The notes beneath the pieces are model-generated. The model was given only the letters and a program-made list of their open reading frames with translations. It did no database searches and was not told where the DNA came from. DNA of 64,000 nucleotides from Enterococcus nangangensis (GTDB lineage: Bacteria; Bacillota; Bacilli; Lactobacillales; Enterococcaceae), in contig NZ_BJDR01000006.1 in NCBI RefSeq assembly GCF_005405245.1, positions 1-64,000 of the forward strand, written 5' to 3'. Positions 18,128 to 27,456 of this stretch are shown here, one piece after another (the stretch's first letter is position 1; every line of letters begins with the position of its first letter). A program made the position numbers and the translations under genes.

Positions 18128-18198
18128 TCAGTTATCCTTTTTTACCACTTGCAAAGTAGTGAGCAAGCATCCTTTTTTCGTTTGTCTGTCGTTTCTTT

Positions 18199-18204
18199 TA
18201 TACT
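18199..18204 (+). promoter_or_regulatory. Candidate -10 box upstream of trhO
   Basis: TATACT at 18199-18204 lies 43 bases before the trhO start. No strong -35 element is present at the right distance. Confidence 0.35.
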
Positions 18205-18247
18205 AACTAGGTCAATCAAGATTTGACGAGGAAAGGAGCTTACAAAA

Positions 18248-19192
18248 ATGGAATATCGGGTTTTACTTTATTATTGTTACACGTCTATCCCTGATCCAGT
18301 TGCTTTTGCCAACGAACACTTAGCTTTTTGCAAAAATTTGCATTTATTAGGTCGTATTTTAGTGGCGACAGAAGGAATTAACGGCACGATCTCTGGGACA
18401 GTAGCCGAAACGCAAGCTTATATGGATTACTTACATCAAGATTCCCGCTTTGCCGCGACTTATTTTAAAGTGGATGAAAGTCCCAGCCACGTTTTTAAAA
18501 AGATGTTCGTTCGTCCCCGCAAAGAGTTGGTGGCGTTAAATTTAGCAGATGACATAGATCCAACAGCTTTAACTGGAAAATATTTGACGCCGGCGGCCTT
18601 TAAAGAAGCTTTATTGGATCCAGCGACGGTGGTGTTGGATGCCCGCAATGATTATGAATACGATTTGGGTCATTTTCAAGGGGCCGTTCGCCCAGAAATT
18701 CGCAATTTTCGTGAGCTGCCCCAATGGATTCGCGATCATAAAGAACGCTTTATGGATAAAAAGATTGTCACCTATTGTACCGGGGGCATTCGTTGTGAAA
18801 AATTTTCCGGCTGGCTCTTAAGAGAAGGCTTCACAGATGTTGGCCAACTCCACGGTGGGATTGCGGCTTACGGGAAAGATCCGCAAGTGCAAGGTGCTTT
18901 ATGGGAAGGGAAAATGTACGTCTTTGATGAACGATTAAGTGTGGAAATCAATCACGTGGCTAAAACAGTGGTGGGGCGAGATTGGTTTGACGGCACGCCT
19001 TGTGAGCGCTACATTAATTGCGCCAATCCTGAGTGCAATCGCCAAATTTTAGCATCAGCAGAAAATGAGTACCGGCACTTAGGGGGCTGTTGTTTAACTT
19101 GCAGTCAACATCCGAAAAATCGCTACGTTTTAAAGCAACAATGGACACCAGAAGAAGTGAACCAACGGCTCGCGACTTTAAGGGCGCTATGA
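18248..19192 (+). CDS. trhO: tRNA uridine(34) hydroxylase TrhO (rhodanese family)
   Basis: Oxygen-dependent enzyme that makes 5-hydroxyuridine at position 34 of tRNAs. An N-terminal acylphosphatase-like domain (about 1-95) with GINGTISG is followed by a rhodanese domain whose active-site loop is [13 protein letters not shown] (about residues 177-189), with the catalytic Cys present. A C-terminal Cys-rich stretch (residues about 257-285, four or more Cys) may bind metal. Length of 314 is normal. GGAAAGGAG precedes the ATG. The gene is monocistronic between two terminators. Confidence 0.93.
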   Translation: MEYRVLLYYCYTSIPDPVAFANEHLAFCKNLHLLGRILVATEGINGTISGTVAETQAYMDYLHQDSRFAATYFKVDESPSHVFKKMFVRPRKELVALNLADDIDPTALTGKYLTPAAFKEALLDPATVVLDARNDYEYDLGHFQGAVRPEIRNFRELPQWIRDHKERFMDKKIVTYCTGGIRCEKFSGWLLREGFTDVGQLHGGIAAYGKDPQVQGALWEGKMYVFDERLSVEINHVAKTVVGRDWFDGTPCERYINCANPECNRQILASAENEYRHLGGCCLTCSQHPKNRYVLKQQWTPEEVNQRLATLRAL

Positions 19193-19200
19193 AATAAGAA

Positions 19201-19232
19201 TTGATGGAGTTTTTTCGCTCCATCAATTTTTT
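19201..19232 (+). terminator. Terminator after trhO
   Basis: TTGATGGAG (19201-19209) pairs with CTCCATCAA (19218-19226), followed by TTTTTT. Confidence 0.9.
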
Positions 19233-19317
19233 ATTTGCCGCCAAAAAATAGTTTAAGGTAAAAGTTTCTAAAATTTAGCAAATGTCAGGGTGTTTCTTTA
19301 AAAAAGCTGCTAGAATC

Positions 19318-19326
19318 TGTTATACT
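19318..19326 (+). promoter_or_regulatory. Extended -10 promoter of nrdR-dnaB-dnaI
   Basis: TGT-TATACT at 19318-19326 lies 36 bases upstream of the nrdR start. The -35 region is weak. Confidence 0.55.
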
Positions 19327-19362
19327 AACAGTAGTTTAAATTACAGTAAAGAGGTGAGGACC

Positions 19363-19833
19363 ATGCGTTGTCCACGATGTAATCATGCCAACTCGCGAGT
19401 TATTGATAGCCGTTCCACTGACGATGGTAAGGCGATTCGTCGGCGTCGGGAATGTGAAAGCTGTGGCTTTCGGTTTACCACTTTTGAACGCATTGAAGTA
19501 GCTCCGCTACTAGTGGTGAAAAAAAATGGCGAACGGGAAGAGTTTAAGCGGGAAAAAATCTTGCGGGGCCTCGTCCGTTCCGCTGAGAAACGACCGGTTT
19601 CTTTAGAACAGATGGAAGCCGTAGTCGCGCGAATTGAAAGTAAAATTCGCAATCTGGGAGAAAATGAAGTTTCCAGTACCTTGATTGGGGAATACGTGAT
19701 GGAAGAATTGGTGGACTTAGACGAGATTGCTTACATTCGTTTCGCCAGCGTCTATCGTCAGTTTAAAGATATGTCGGTTTTCTTAAAGGAATTACAAGAG
19801 ATTGTCCAAAAAGCGAAAAAAAATGAGGAATGA
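19363..19833 (+). CDS. nrdR: Transcriptional repressor NrdR
   Basis: ATP/dATP-sensing repressor of ribonucleotide reductase genes. The 156-residue protein has an N-terminal zinc ribbon (CPRC and CESC), with the Arg-rich strand [18 protein letters not shown], followed by an ATP-cone beginning [18 protein letters not shown] 19363 has GAGGTGAGG just upstream. A longer reading from 19282 would place these sites inside the gene. The stop overlaps the dnaB start (ATGA). No NrdR box was seen at its own promoter. Co-transcription with replication restart genes links dNTP supply to replication. Confidence 0.97.
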   Translation: MRCPRCNHANSRVIDSRSTDDGKAIRRRRECESCGFRFTTFERIEVAPLLVVKKNGEREEFKREKILRGLVRSAEKRPVSLEQMEAVVARIESKIRNLGENEVSSTLIGEYVMEELVDLDEIAYIRFASVYRQFKDMSVFLKELQEIVQKAKKNEE

Positions 19834-21164
19834 CGGTGACTGAAGACGTTTTAAAACCTAGCCAAACTTTTTTTGTAACGCAAGGATTACCCTTGACGTC
19901 CCAAGAGCAAGAGGTACTGGAAGGCCTCTACCTACCTTTAGTGGGAAGTATTGCCTTGAGTTTGTATCAATTCTTTGCCTTTCAAAGCAAATTTACAGAT
20001 CCCCAGCCTCATTTTCAACTTTTAACGCGGTTAGATTTAGGACTGCAAAATTTTTTAACAGCCCGCTATAAATTAGAAGCGTTGGGGCTATTGCGGAGTT
20101 TTGTCACGCCTAAAAATGAATATCATTACCAATTGGTGGCGCCAATTAGTGCGCGGCAATTTTTACAAGACGATATTTTTAGTCATTTACTTTTAGGGAA
20201 AATTGGCGAAAAAGATTATCAAATGTTGGCCCAGTATTTCTTAACACAAACGGCTACTAGTGCCTCTAACAGTGAAGAAATCGAAATTACCACTTCTTTT
20301 CAAGGGAGTTTTGATTTATCACAAGCTCAAATGAGCCAGCCTTTACCCATCACCATCGGAGAGGTACAAGAAGTTCGTCCGCCTGCAACGAAAATCGACT
20401 GGCTATTTTTAGCCGATTTATTAGCAAAGCAAGGTTTAAAACTCAAACAATTAACAGGGCTTGAACGGACGGAGTTAGTACAATTGGCTGACCTTTATGG
20501 CTATGATGACTTTACGTTAGGCAAATTATTAGTGGAGACTGCCGATGATGACGGTCTTAACTTAAAAAAACTGAAACAAGCCATCGCCAAAAACTTTAAT
20601 GCCAAGTTACAAACCATCGCTGCAAAACCAAGCGTACCCGCCAATGAAGAACGGTTTGCTGGGTTGAGACAACAGGGGTTTTCAGCAGCAGAGTTACAAT
20701 TTATTCAAACAATTGAAAAGATTAGCCCGATGGACTTTTTAGCCGCTATTAAAAAGCAAAAAGGGGGCTTTGTGGCGGATCAAGAACGGTACTTACTGGA
20801 GCAATTGCGCAGGCGCAGTACTTTGAGTGATGGCGTTTTAAACATTTTAATTGATTATGTCTTGCGCCAGCAAAATCAAGCTAGCCTGCAAGCTTCTTAC
20901 GTCAATACGATTGCCAATGATTGGGCGCAAAATAAAGTTCAGCTACCTGAAGATGCCATGGTGAAAATTAAGGAACTTATCGGGAAAAGCCAACAATCTA
21001 AAGAACAACGTTATGGGCGGAAGAATAATAATAGCCCTCAGCGCAAACGGCCGAAAGAAGAGTTGCCTGATTGGGTAGATAAGCCCATGACGGAAACGGA
21101 GATGGACGAAAAAGACAAAGAAGCCTTTTTAAAACGCATCGAAAAATTAAAGGAAAGCCGGTGA
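19830..21164 (+). CDS. dnaB: Replication initiation and membrane attachment protein DnaB
   Basis: Gram-positive helicase-loading protein, not the hexameric helicase of that name in E. coli. It acts with DnaD and DnaI at oriC and at restarted forks. The 444 residues show the N-terminal winged-helix region ([20 protein letters not shown]) and a C-terminal DnaD-like domain near 290-390 ([17 protein letters not shown] and NVLIDYVL-like segments), ending in a charged tail. The ATG overlaps the nrdR stop by four bases and dnaI begins 4 bases after the end. The family is recognised from position and these domains. Confidence 0.92.
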   Translation: MTVTEDVLKPSQTFFVTQGLPLTSQEQEVLEGLYLPLVGSIALSLYQFFAFQSKFTDPQPHFQLLTRLDLGLQNFLTARYKLEALGLLRSFVTPKNEYHYQLVAPISARQFLQDDIFSHLLLGKIGEKDYQMLAQYFLTQTATSASNSEEIEITTSFQGSFDLSQAQMSQPLPITIGEVQEVRPPATKIDWLFLADLLAKQGLKLKQLTGLERTELVQLADLYGYDDFTLGKLLVETADDDGLNLKKLKQAIAKNFNAKLQTIAAKPSVPANEERFAGLRQQGFSAAELQFIQTIEKISPMDFLAAIKKQKGGFVADQERYLLEQLRRRSTLSDGVLNILIDYVLRQQNQASLQASYVNTIANDWAQNKVQLPEDAMVKIKELIGKSQQSKEQRYGRKNNNSPQRKRPKEELPDWVDKPMTETEMDEKDKEAFLKRIEKLKESR

Positions 21165-21168
21165 GCAG

Positions 21169-22101
21169 ATGGAAAATGTGGGGAAAACGTTGCGCCATTT
21201 AATGGATCAACGACACGTAGCAGGCGTCTACCAGCAGTTGATGGAAGATGTGCTTCAAGATAATGAAGTGCAAGCTTTTTTACAAGAGCATGCTGATGAA
21301 CTTTCTGAAGAGGAAGTCATGAAAAGCTATGCTAAACTTTATGAGTTTGTCCAAGAAAAAAAGAAATATTTAACCCAAGATACGACCATGATTGCTCCTG
21401 GTTATAAACCGCAATTAGTTTTGAATCATCATTTTGTTGATGTGAGTTATGTACCCACGGCTGAACTTTTAGCGCAACAAGAAAAGCAAGCCATTATGCG
21501 TCGTGTTTCCACTTTTGAAATGCCTAAAGACGTCAAAAATGCAGCTTTTGACCAACTGGAGTTGACACCAGAGCGAGCTCCTGCTATTGATCAAGCCTTG
21601 GCTTTTGTGGAAGCCTATCAAGAAAATCCCCGCGACTTTCATAAAGGCTTGTATTTGTCCGGTAGTTTTGGGGTGGGAAAAAGTTACCTCTTAGGTGCTA
21701 TCGCTCATGAATTAGCCGTGCGGGGCCACGAGACGTTAGTCGTCCATTTTCCTGCTTTTGCTGGTGAAATGAAACGCGGAATTGGCCGGGGCACGTTAGA
21801 TGAACAACTACAACAAGCAAAAAAAGTTCCGATTCTCATGTTAGACGACTTGGGGGCCGATACTCTCTCTAGTTGGATTCGGGATGAAGTACTGGGGGTC
21901 ATTTTGCAATATCGGATGCAAGAGCAATTGCCGGTATTCATCTCTTCTAATATCGCCATGAAAGATTTGGAGCGGGTTTACCTGACGACCAATAACAAAG
22001 GAGAGGAAGAACCCTTAAAAGCCAAACGATTAATGGAGCGGGTACGCTACTTAACTAAAGAAGTCCACATCGAAGGGCGCAACCGACGCAATATGAATTA
22101 A
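21169..22101 (+). CDS. dnaI: Primosomal protein DnaI (helicase loader)
   Basis: AAA+ ATPase that loads the replicative helicase. The N-terminal region (about 1-130) is the helicase-binding part. The ATPase core has Walker A SGSFGVGKSYLLGA (about residues 164-177), Walker B ILMLDDLGAD and sensor I VFISSN. Length of 310 is typical. It closes the nrdR-dnaB-dnaI operon; the downstream 60 bases are A-rich without a convincing hairpin. Confidence 0.95.
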   Translation: MENVGKTLRHLMDQRHVAGVYQQLMEDVLQDNEVQAFLQEHADELSEEEVMKSYAKLYEFVQEKKKYLTQDTTMIAPGYKPQLVLNHHFVDVSYVPTAELLAQQEKQAIMRRVSTFEMPKDVKNAAFDQLELTPERAPAIDQALAFVEAYQENPRDFHKGLYLSGSFGVGKSYLLGAIAHELAVRGHETLVVHFPAFAGEMKRGIGRGTLDEQLQQAKKVPILMLDDLGADTLSSWIRDEVLGVILQYRMQEQLPVFISSNIAMKDLERVYLTTNNKGEEEPLKAKRLMERVRYLTKEVHIEGRNRRNMN

Positions 22102-22161
22102 AGTGTTATAAAAAAATAAATAAACAATCAATAATACCAAGGGTTATGTTTTCAAATTGCA

Positions 22162-22190
22162 TTGACTTACTAGTTATCTTATTGGATAAT
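22162..22190 (+). promoter_or_regulatory. Strong sigma-A promoter
   Basis: TTGACT (22162-22167), 17-base spacer, GATAAT (22185-22190). It drives the lipoprotein gene at 22215. Confidence 0.78.
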
Positions 22191-22214
22191 TTAGCTAGAA
22201 GGAGGTTTTGCAAG

Positions 22215-22643
22215 ATGAAAAAAATAATCTTTGGTATTTTGCTGAGTTTAACCACTTTAACATTCCTTTCCGCTTGTGGTGAAAACAAAGCTAGCACACA
22301 AGAAAGTACGACAGCCTCAAGTAGCGCTGAAGTGGCCAGTGATGCTAGTGTTTTTACTGGTGTGTTAGCTGAAGAAGCGACAACGAGTGCAGATGGTTCC
22401 ATACAGTTAAAGTTGACGGACGTTGAAGCCATCAATGATCCAGAAGAAATCAGTAAGTCTTTTGCTAATGACGGTGTCATTCTGAATGTTAGCGAAGAAC
22501 AGTTTGCGGCGAGTTTTGATGCAAACGATTACAAAACCGGAGCGATTGTCCGCTTCACTTTACAAGGGATGCCGATTATGACCATGTCGATTCCCCCACA
22601 AATTCCTGGCAACTCCATTCAAACGGTGGAATTAGGAAAATAA
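22215..22643 (+). CDS. Small secreted lipoprotein of unknown function
   Basis: A 142-residue protein with a lipoprotein signal: MKKIIFG, a hydrophobic core and lipobox LSAC, so Cys19 or so would be lipidated at the outer face of the membrane. A Ser/Thr-rich linker follows, then about 95 residues predicted as mixed alpha/beta, ending in the segment PIMTMSIPPQIPGNSIQTVE. I do not recognise the family for certain. AAGGAGG (22199-22205) and its own strong promoter support ATG 22215; an upstream in-frame ATG at 22146 lies before the promoter. It stands alone between dnaI and trmK. Confidence 0.8.
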   Translation: MKKIIFGILLSLTTLTFLSACGENKASTQESTTASSSAEVASDASVFTGVLAEEATTSADGSIQLKLTDVEAINDPEEISKSFANDGVILNVSEEQFAASFDANDYKTGAIVRFTLQGMPIMTMSIPPQIPGNSIQTVELGK

Positions 22644-22649
22644 ATTTTT

Positions 22650-22705
22650 CTTCCTGAGACTCGCTAGTTTTATCCTTTACGAGTTTCAGGAAGTGAATTT
22701 TTATT
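22650..22705 (+). terminator. Terminator after the lipoprotein gene
   Basis: CTTCCTGAGACTCG (22650-22663) pairs with CGAGTTTCAGGAAG (22680-22693) with one mismatch, then a T-rich stretch interrupted by an A and a G. Confidence 0.72.
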
Positions 22706-22764
22706 TGTGAGAAATTTGTTACGGAAAAGAAGGAAAAATCGTCTTTTTCTCCACCATAAATAAC

Positions 22765-22773
22765 TGGTATAAT
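22765..22773 (+). promoter_or_regulatory. Extended -10 promoter of trmK-nif3
   Basis: TGG-TATAAT at 22765-22773, 21 bases before the trmK start; TTTTCT at 22745-22750 is a poor -35 box at 17 bases. Confidence 0.55.
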
Positions 22774-22794
22774 GAACACGAGGTGAGGAAAAGC

Positions 22795-23493
22795 ATGAAT
22801 GAATATAGCTTATCAAAGCGCTTAAAAGCGGTGGCCGATTTGGTTCCAAAAAACAGCCGCTTAGGAGATATTGGCTCCGACCATGGCTACCTAGCTAGTT
22901 ATTTACTTTTAAAAGGGCAAATTACAGCAGCAGTTTGTGGCGAAGTAGTACCTGGACCTTATCAACAAACCCTTGAACAAATCGAAAAAAGAAAATTGAC
23001 CGCGCAAGTGACCGTCCGCTTAGCCGATGGTTTAGAGGCAATTGAAGAAAGCGACCAGTTAACGTGCATCACCATCTGTGGGATGGGGGGCAAGTTGATT
23101 CGCGATATTTTAGCAGCGGGAAAAGAAAAATTGACGCCAGCCATGACGTTAATTTTACAAGCTAATGTTGGGGAACATTTACTGCGGGAGTGGTTAGTAG
23201 CAGAAAATTACGTTATTACTCAAGAGGTAATTCTTGAGGAAAACAATAAAACTTATGAGATTATCAAGGCAGAAAAAGTACCGGCGCAAGTTTTATTAAC
23301 GCCAGCTGAGCTCCTTTTTGGTCCTATTTTGTTACAAGCTAAAGAAAATCAAGTTTTTCAAGCAAAATGGCTGCGGGAATATCATAATAAAGAACGCATT
23401 TTAAATCAGTTATTAGCAGCAAAAGATGTTGAGCCAGCGAAAGTGACGTATTTCCAACAAGAATTAGCTTTAATTAAGGAGGTACTGGTGTGA
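22795..23493 (+). CDS. trmK: tRNA (adenine(22)-N1)-methyltransferase TrmK
   Basis: SAM-dependent methyltransferase that makes m1A22 in tRNA. SAM motif I is DIGSDHGYLASYL (about residues 24-36), and the catalytic-loop segment TICGMGGKLI is present near residue 90. With 232 residues it matches the family. ATG 22795 follows GAGGTGAGG. The GTG at 22783 inside that site was rejected as a start. The last codons overlap the GTG start of the Nif3-like gene, the conserved gene order in Firmicutes. Confidence 0.93.
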   Translation: MNEYSLSKRLKAVADLVPKNSRLGDIGSDHGYLASYLLLKGQITAAVCGEVVPGPYQQTLEQIEKRKLTAQVTVRLADGLEAIEESDQLTCITICGMGGKLIRDILAAGKEKLTPAMTLILQANVGEHLLREWLVAENYVITQEVILEENNKTYEIIKAEKVPAQVLLTPAELLFGPILLQAKENQVFQAKWLREYHNKERILNQLLAAKDVEPAKVTYFQQELALIKEVLV

Positions 23494-24602
23494 TTGTTGC
23501 TGATTTTATTGAACGTTTTGAAGCGTATTGTCCGCCATCTTTAGCGGAAGAAGGTGATCCGATTGGTTTACAAATCGGGGATCGTAACGCTGTTGTAAAA
23601 AAAATCTTAGTGACCCTAGATGTGCGGCCGCAAGTGGTGGCAGAAGCGATTGCTGCCGGTGTCGATTTAATTTTTGCCAAACACCCCTTAATTTTTCGTC
23701 CAGCTAAAACCATTACGACGGACAATCCGCAAACGAAAATGTATTTGGATTTAATTCAGCATCAGATTGCCGTTTATGTCGCCCATACTAATTTAGATAT
23801 CGTTCCTAACGGTTTGAATGACTGGTTTTGTGAAGCTTTGGAAATTCAAGAAACAGACTATTTAACACCGACCCATACGAAAAAATTCTATAAGCTACAG
23901 ACCTTTGTTCCAGCCAGTCACACGACAATTTTGCGGGACGCTTTAGCTAATGTTGGGGCAGGCGTTCTTGGGGCGTATCAAGGATGTGCCTTTACTAGTG
24001 CAGGGACTGGTTATTTTACGCCAAATGTTGAAGCAAAACCTTTTAGTGGCACTAAAAATCAGCCTAGCGCCGTTCCTGAAGAAAAATTAGAAGTGAGTTT
24101 TCCAGAAGAATTGTTGGCGATGGTTGTTGAAACAGTGTGGCAACATCATCCATATGAAGAACCAGTTTTAGATATTTTTTTAGACGAAGGTAAGCGGGAG
24201 AACTACGGCTTGGGCCGCGTGGGGAATCTCGCAACGCCAATCCCCCTTGCGGATTTTATTCAGCGGGTGAAAAAGACTTTTGCAGTACCGACAGTTAAAG
24301 TAATCGCTAATGACCCGCAACAAATGGTGCAACGTATTGCCATTTGTGGTGGGAGTGGCGAAAAATTTTATCCCGATGCGATTAGGCAACACGCCGATGT
24401 GTATATTACCGGTGATGTCTATTATCATACGGCCCATGATATGGAAGCACTAGGATTGACAGTGATTGATCCAGGCCATTATATTGAGAGCTTTTGTAAA
24501 GAAAAGCTTGTCCGTCTTTTTAATTCTTGGCAGTTAGAAAAGGAGGAGGACCTAACGATTGTGGCCTCCAAGGTCAATACGAATCCTTTTTCTTTTCAAT
24601 AA
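23490..24602 (+). CDS. Nif3-like dinuclear metal center protein (YqfO type)
   Basis: A 370-residue member of the Nif3/DUF34 family that forms hexamers with a two-metal site. N-terminal metal ligands are seen in FAKHPLIF and VYVAHTNLDI, and C-terminal ones in ITGDVYYHTAHD plus the DPGHYIES segment. A PII-like insert of about 100 residues between the halves (about 130-230) is typical of the Gram-positive form. Starts with GTG at 23490, seven bases after AAGGAGG, overlapping trmK. The biochemical role of the family is still unsettled; a GTP cyclohydrolase-like activity has been suggested for relatives. Confidence 0.9.
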   Translation: MIVADFIERFEAYCPPSLAEEGDPIGLQIGDRNAVVKKILVTLDVRPQVVAEAIAAGVDLIFAKHPLIFRPAKTITTDNPQTKMYLDLIQHQIAVYVAHTNLDIVPNGLNDWFCEALEIQETDYLTPTHTKKFYKLQTFVPASHTTILRDALANVGAGVLGAYQGCAFTSAGTGYFTPNVEAKPFSGTKNQPSAVPEEKLEVSFPEELLAMVVETVWQHHPYEEPVLDIFLDEGKRENYGLGRVGNLATPIPLADFIQRVKKTFAVPTVKVIANDPQQMVQRIAICGGSGEKFYPDAIRQHADVYITGDVYYHTAHDMEALGLTVIDPGHYIESFCKEKLVRLFNSWQLEKEEDLTIVASKVNTNPFSFQ

Positions 24603-24631
24603 AATAAATAGCACAAAAGGAGAGATGTACC

Positions 24632-25861
24632 ATGTACGAAAAATTGTTGGATCGTTTTTTAAAGTATGTAAAAATTGAAACTCGCTCAGATGGAAACAGC
24701 ACGACGACGCCGTCAACAGCTACGCAAATTGATTTCGCCCGTATTTTACAAAAAGAGATGGAAGAAATTGGCTTGCAAAATGTTTTCTACAACGAAAATA
24801 ACGGCTATGTCATTGGTACGTTACCAGCGAATACCGACCATGCACCACGGAAAATTGGCTTTATCGCCCATTTAGATACGGCTGACTTTAACGCTGAAAA
24901 TGTTAACCCACAAATCGTTGAAAACTACGATGGCCAATCAGACATTCCATTGGACGCTGAAGGAAAATTTGTTTTAACGACGAAAGACTTCCCGCATTTA
25001 AAAAATTATGCTGGGCAAACTTTAATTACCACGGATGGCACGACGTTACTAGGAGCTGATGACAAATCCGGGATTGCCGAAATTATGACAGCGATGGATT
25101 ATTTAATTCAACATCCAGAAATTAAACACGGAGAAATTCGCGTTGGTTTTGGTCCTGATGAAGAAATCGGTGTTGGTGCTAATAAATTTGATGTGGAAGA
25201 GTTTGATGTGGACTTTGCTTATACGATTGATGGCGGACCAGTCGGCGAATTACAATATGAAACTTTCTCTGCCGCTTATGCTAACATTACGATTCAAGGG
25301 AAAAATGTCCACCCAGGGACAGCCAAGGATACCATGATTAATGCTTTACAATTAGCTGTTGATTTCCAAAATGCCTTACCACAAGACGAAGTGCCAGAAA
25401 AAACCGCAGGGTACGAAGGATTCTTCCATTTGATGCACGTGGAAGGTAATGTGGAAGAAGCAAAAATGAGCTACATTATTCGTGATCACGATAAAGAAAA
25501 ATTTGCAGCGCGGAAACAACAAATTTTAGACGTCGCTGAAAAATTAAATGCCTCCTTTGATCAAGAACGCGTCCATGTGGAAATGGCGGACCAATACTAC
25601 AACATGCGGGAAGTTATTGAAAAAGATATGTCCATTGTGGAATTAGCGAAAAATGCCATGATTGAATTGGACATTGAACCAATTATCGAACCAGTACGGG
25701 GCGGGACAGATGGGTCCAAGATTTCCTTAATGGGTCTGCCTACACCAAATATTTTTGCTGGTGGTGAAAATATGCACGGTCGCTTTGAATATGTTGCTTT
25801 AGAATCCATGGAAAAAGCGACGGATGTCATTGTAAAAATTGCCGAATTAAACGCTAAATAA
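24632..25861 (+). CDS. pepT: Peptidase T (tripeptide aminopeptidase)
   Basis: Cytoplasmic M20 zinc peptidase that removes the N-terminal residue of tripeptides. The metal and catalytic motifs are intact: HLDTAD near residue 79, [11 protein letters not shown] near 140, GPDEEIG near 175, DGG near 198 and the C-terminal [12 protein letters not shown]. Length of 409 is normal. AAAGGAGAG precedes the ATG. It lies alone, followed by a long terminator hairpin. It would serve peptide use in an amino-acid-requiring bacterium. Confidence 0.96.
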   Translation: MYEKLLDRFLKYVKIETRSDGNSTTTPSTATQIDFARILQKEMEEIGLQNVFYNENNGYVIGTLPANTDHAPRKIGFIAHLDTADFNAENVNPQIVENYDGQSDIPLDAEGKFVLTTKDFPHLKNYAGQTLITTDGTTLLGADDKSGIAEIMTAMDYLIQHPEIKHGEIRVGFGPDEEIGVGANKFDVEEFDVDFAYTIDGGPVGELQYETFSAAYANITIQGKNVHPGTAKDTMINALQLAVDFQNALPQDEVPEKTAGYEGFFHLMHVEGNVEEAKMSYIIRDHDKEKFAARKQQILDVAEKLNASFDQERVHVEMADQYYNMREVIEKDMSIVELAKNAMIELDIEPIIEPVRGGTDGSKISLMGLPTPNIFAGGENMHGRFEYVALESMEKATDVIVKIAELNAK

Positions 25862-25872
25862 TTACTATCAGT

Positions 25873-25948
25873 AAACCATTGGCGCTGTCTGCTCCTAAAA
25901 GCCAAAGCTTGGAGGGAGACGGCGACAATGGTTTTTGCATTTTTTTTG
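25873..25948 (+). terminator. Long terminator hairpin after pepT
   Basis: AAACCATTG (25873-25881) pairs with CAATGGTTT (25926-25934), with further inner pairing, followed by eight T at 25940-25947. Confidence 0.8.
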
Positions 25949-25986
25949 AATAACGGCTAAGATAGACAAAGAAAGGAGGAGACAAC

Positions 25987-26262
25987 GTGGTAAATATTTT
26001 GTTAGGCTACCTATTAGTAGTCAATCTTTTTTTATTTTGTTTAATGGGTTTTGATAAATATCGCGCGATTCATCACGGGTGGCGGGTACCTGAAGCGCAC
26101 TTGTTAGGCTTGGCGATGCTGGGTGGCGGCTTAGGTGGTTTTATTGCCAGTCGTTTGTTTCATCATAAAACACGCAAAATTTATTTCACTCTTGCTTTTG
26201 CCCTAGGGATGTTGGAGCTTTTAATCGTGTTGTGGTGGCTTGTCTTCAAAGGTGGTATATGA
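25987..26262 (+). CDS. DUF1294 family membrane protein
   Basis: A 91-residue protein with three hydrophobic segments and the family signature MGFDKYRAIHHGWRVPE, then GGGLGGFIASRLFHHKTRK. The family is widespread in bacteria; its function is unknown. It starts with GTG at 25987 after GGAGGAG. The stop overlaps the next start (ATGA), so it is translationally coupled to the flippase-like protein. Confidence 0.86.
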   Translation: MVNILLGYLLVVNLFLFCLMGFDKYRAIHHGWRVPEAHLLGLAMLGGGLGGFIASRLFHHKTRKIYFTLAFALGMLELLIVLWWLVFKGGI

Positions 26263-27293
26263 AGAAAAAGTTAAAACTTGCCTTAAATGTCTTACTAGTG
26301 GTGGTAATTTTTGGCGTAATTTTTTATGTCGTGCGAACCTCTATGGAAAGTGTTTTTCAACAATTAGCGCAGACGAATCTTGCTATTATTTTTCTGGTTG
26401 TTTGGGCCGGACTTTTATTTCAGCTAATTGAAGGGGCGAATATTCAAACCATGATTCAACGCTCCGTGAAAAAGTTTTCCATTTACGACGGCTTTTGGTG
26501 TTCTTGTTACACGGCGTTCATGCGGGTGATTACCTTTGGGGCAGGAACGATTGTCGCTGAAGTATTGTATTACCGTGATAAAGGCCTCGCTTCTTCAAAA
26601 GGCTTTGGCTTAGTCTCATTGCGGATGATTTTTTACAAGGCAGCCTTAATTATCTTTTCCATCGTGGGTCTGATTTTCTTTGGTCCTCAGCTGCTGCAAG
26701 AATCCCCCAGCTTATTTGCCGGCGTAATTGCCGGAATTGTGGTGACATTTCTAATTATCGCCGGTCTCTTGGCTTTATCTTTAAGCATTACGTTGCAAAC
26801 ACTTTTTGCAATGCTGGCTAATAAAATGTTTAAAAGTGATAAGTGGCGCGATCGCATCGATGAGTTGAATCTCAAAGTTTTCTCCATTCGTGAAATGGTT
26901 TTACATCTGCTACAAGATCGAAGTATTTTAATCAAATTAATTTTGTTAAACTTGGGGAAATTATTTTTCTGGTTTATCGTTCCTTGGTTAGTTTTCCAAG
27001 GAGAAACAGCCTCGCTGGGCTTTTTTGAATGCTTCTTTTACACAGCCTTTGCCTCGATTTTAGCCGGCATTATTCCCACACCGGCGGGACTTGGTTCACT
27101 TGAATTTGTCTTTACGTTATTGTTCCGTCCATTAGTCGGACAAGTTGCGGCCATTTCCGCTTTACTTTTGTATCGCTTTGCTACCTACGTCTTACCTTTC
27201 TTACTGGGGCTAGGTTTTGCCGCTTATCGTAAGCGCCGTAGTTTAAAACAAGAAGTGCAAGAAATCAAAGAAGAGGATAGCGAAAGTAAGTAG
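26259..27293 (+). CDS. YbhN/AglD-type lysylphosphatidylglycerol synthase transmembrane family protein
   Basis: A 344-residue integral membrane protein with about eight hydrophobic segments and the late conserved stretch IIPTPAGLGSLEF. It matches the UPF0104 family, which corresponds to the flippase half of MprF. The C-terminal synthetase domain of MprF is missing, so lipid flipping or another membrane role is more likely than lysyl transfer. The protein ends in a highly charged tail. AAAGGTGG lies before ATG 26259; a GTG-like start at 26232 lies inside DUF1294 and was rejected. The terminator stem overlaps its stop codon. Confidence 0.84.
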   Translation: MKKKLKLALNVLLVVVIFGVIFYVVRTSMESVFQQLAQTNLAIIFLVVWAGLLFQLIEGANIQTMIQRSVKKFSIYDGFWCSCYTAFMRVITFGAGTIVAEVLYYRDKGLASSKGFGLVSLRMIFYKAALIIFSIVGLIFFGPQLLQESPSLFAGVIAGIVVTFLIIAGLLALSLSITLQTLFAMLANKMFKSDKWRDRIDELNLKVFSIREMVLHLLQDRSILIKLILLNLGKLFFWFIVPWLVFQGETASLGFFECFFYTAFASILAGIIPTPAGLGSLEFVFTLLFRPLVGQVAAISALLLYRFATYVLPFLLGLGFAAYRKRRSLKQEVQEIKEEDSESK

Positions 27294-27322
27294 TGCTGAA
27301 ATTTTTCAGTGCTACTTTTTTG
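27288..27322 (+). terminator. Terminator overlapping the stop of the YbhN-type gene
   Basis: AAGTAGTGCTGAA (27288-27300) pairs with TTCAGTGCTACTT (27305-27317) with two G-T pairs, followed by TTTTT. Confidence 0.87.
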
Positions 27323-27356
27323 CATTAAGCGCATAGTTTAATCGGCAGTAATGTTC

Positions 27357-27403
27357 TATACTGAAGCTAAGACAAGATTCAACGAATAGTTGAGTCATTT
27401 TTT
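27357..27403 (+). promoter_or_regulatory. -10 box and terminator-like hairpin in the leader of the HTH/IIB-like gene
   Basis: TATACT (27357-27362) is the best -10 candidate. Just downstream GATTCAAC (27376-27383) pairs with GTTGAGTC (27389-27396), followed by A and seven T. If transcription starts near 27369, this hairpin would act as an early terminator or attenuator. Three further TTCAA/TTCAT copies (27410-27440) follow in the same leader. Confidence 0.42.
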
Positions 27404-27456
27404 AGGACGTTCAACAGAGAGTTCATTGCTTAAGTTCAAACAGGGGAGGTAGACTG

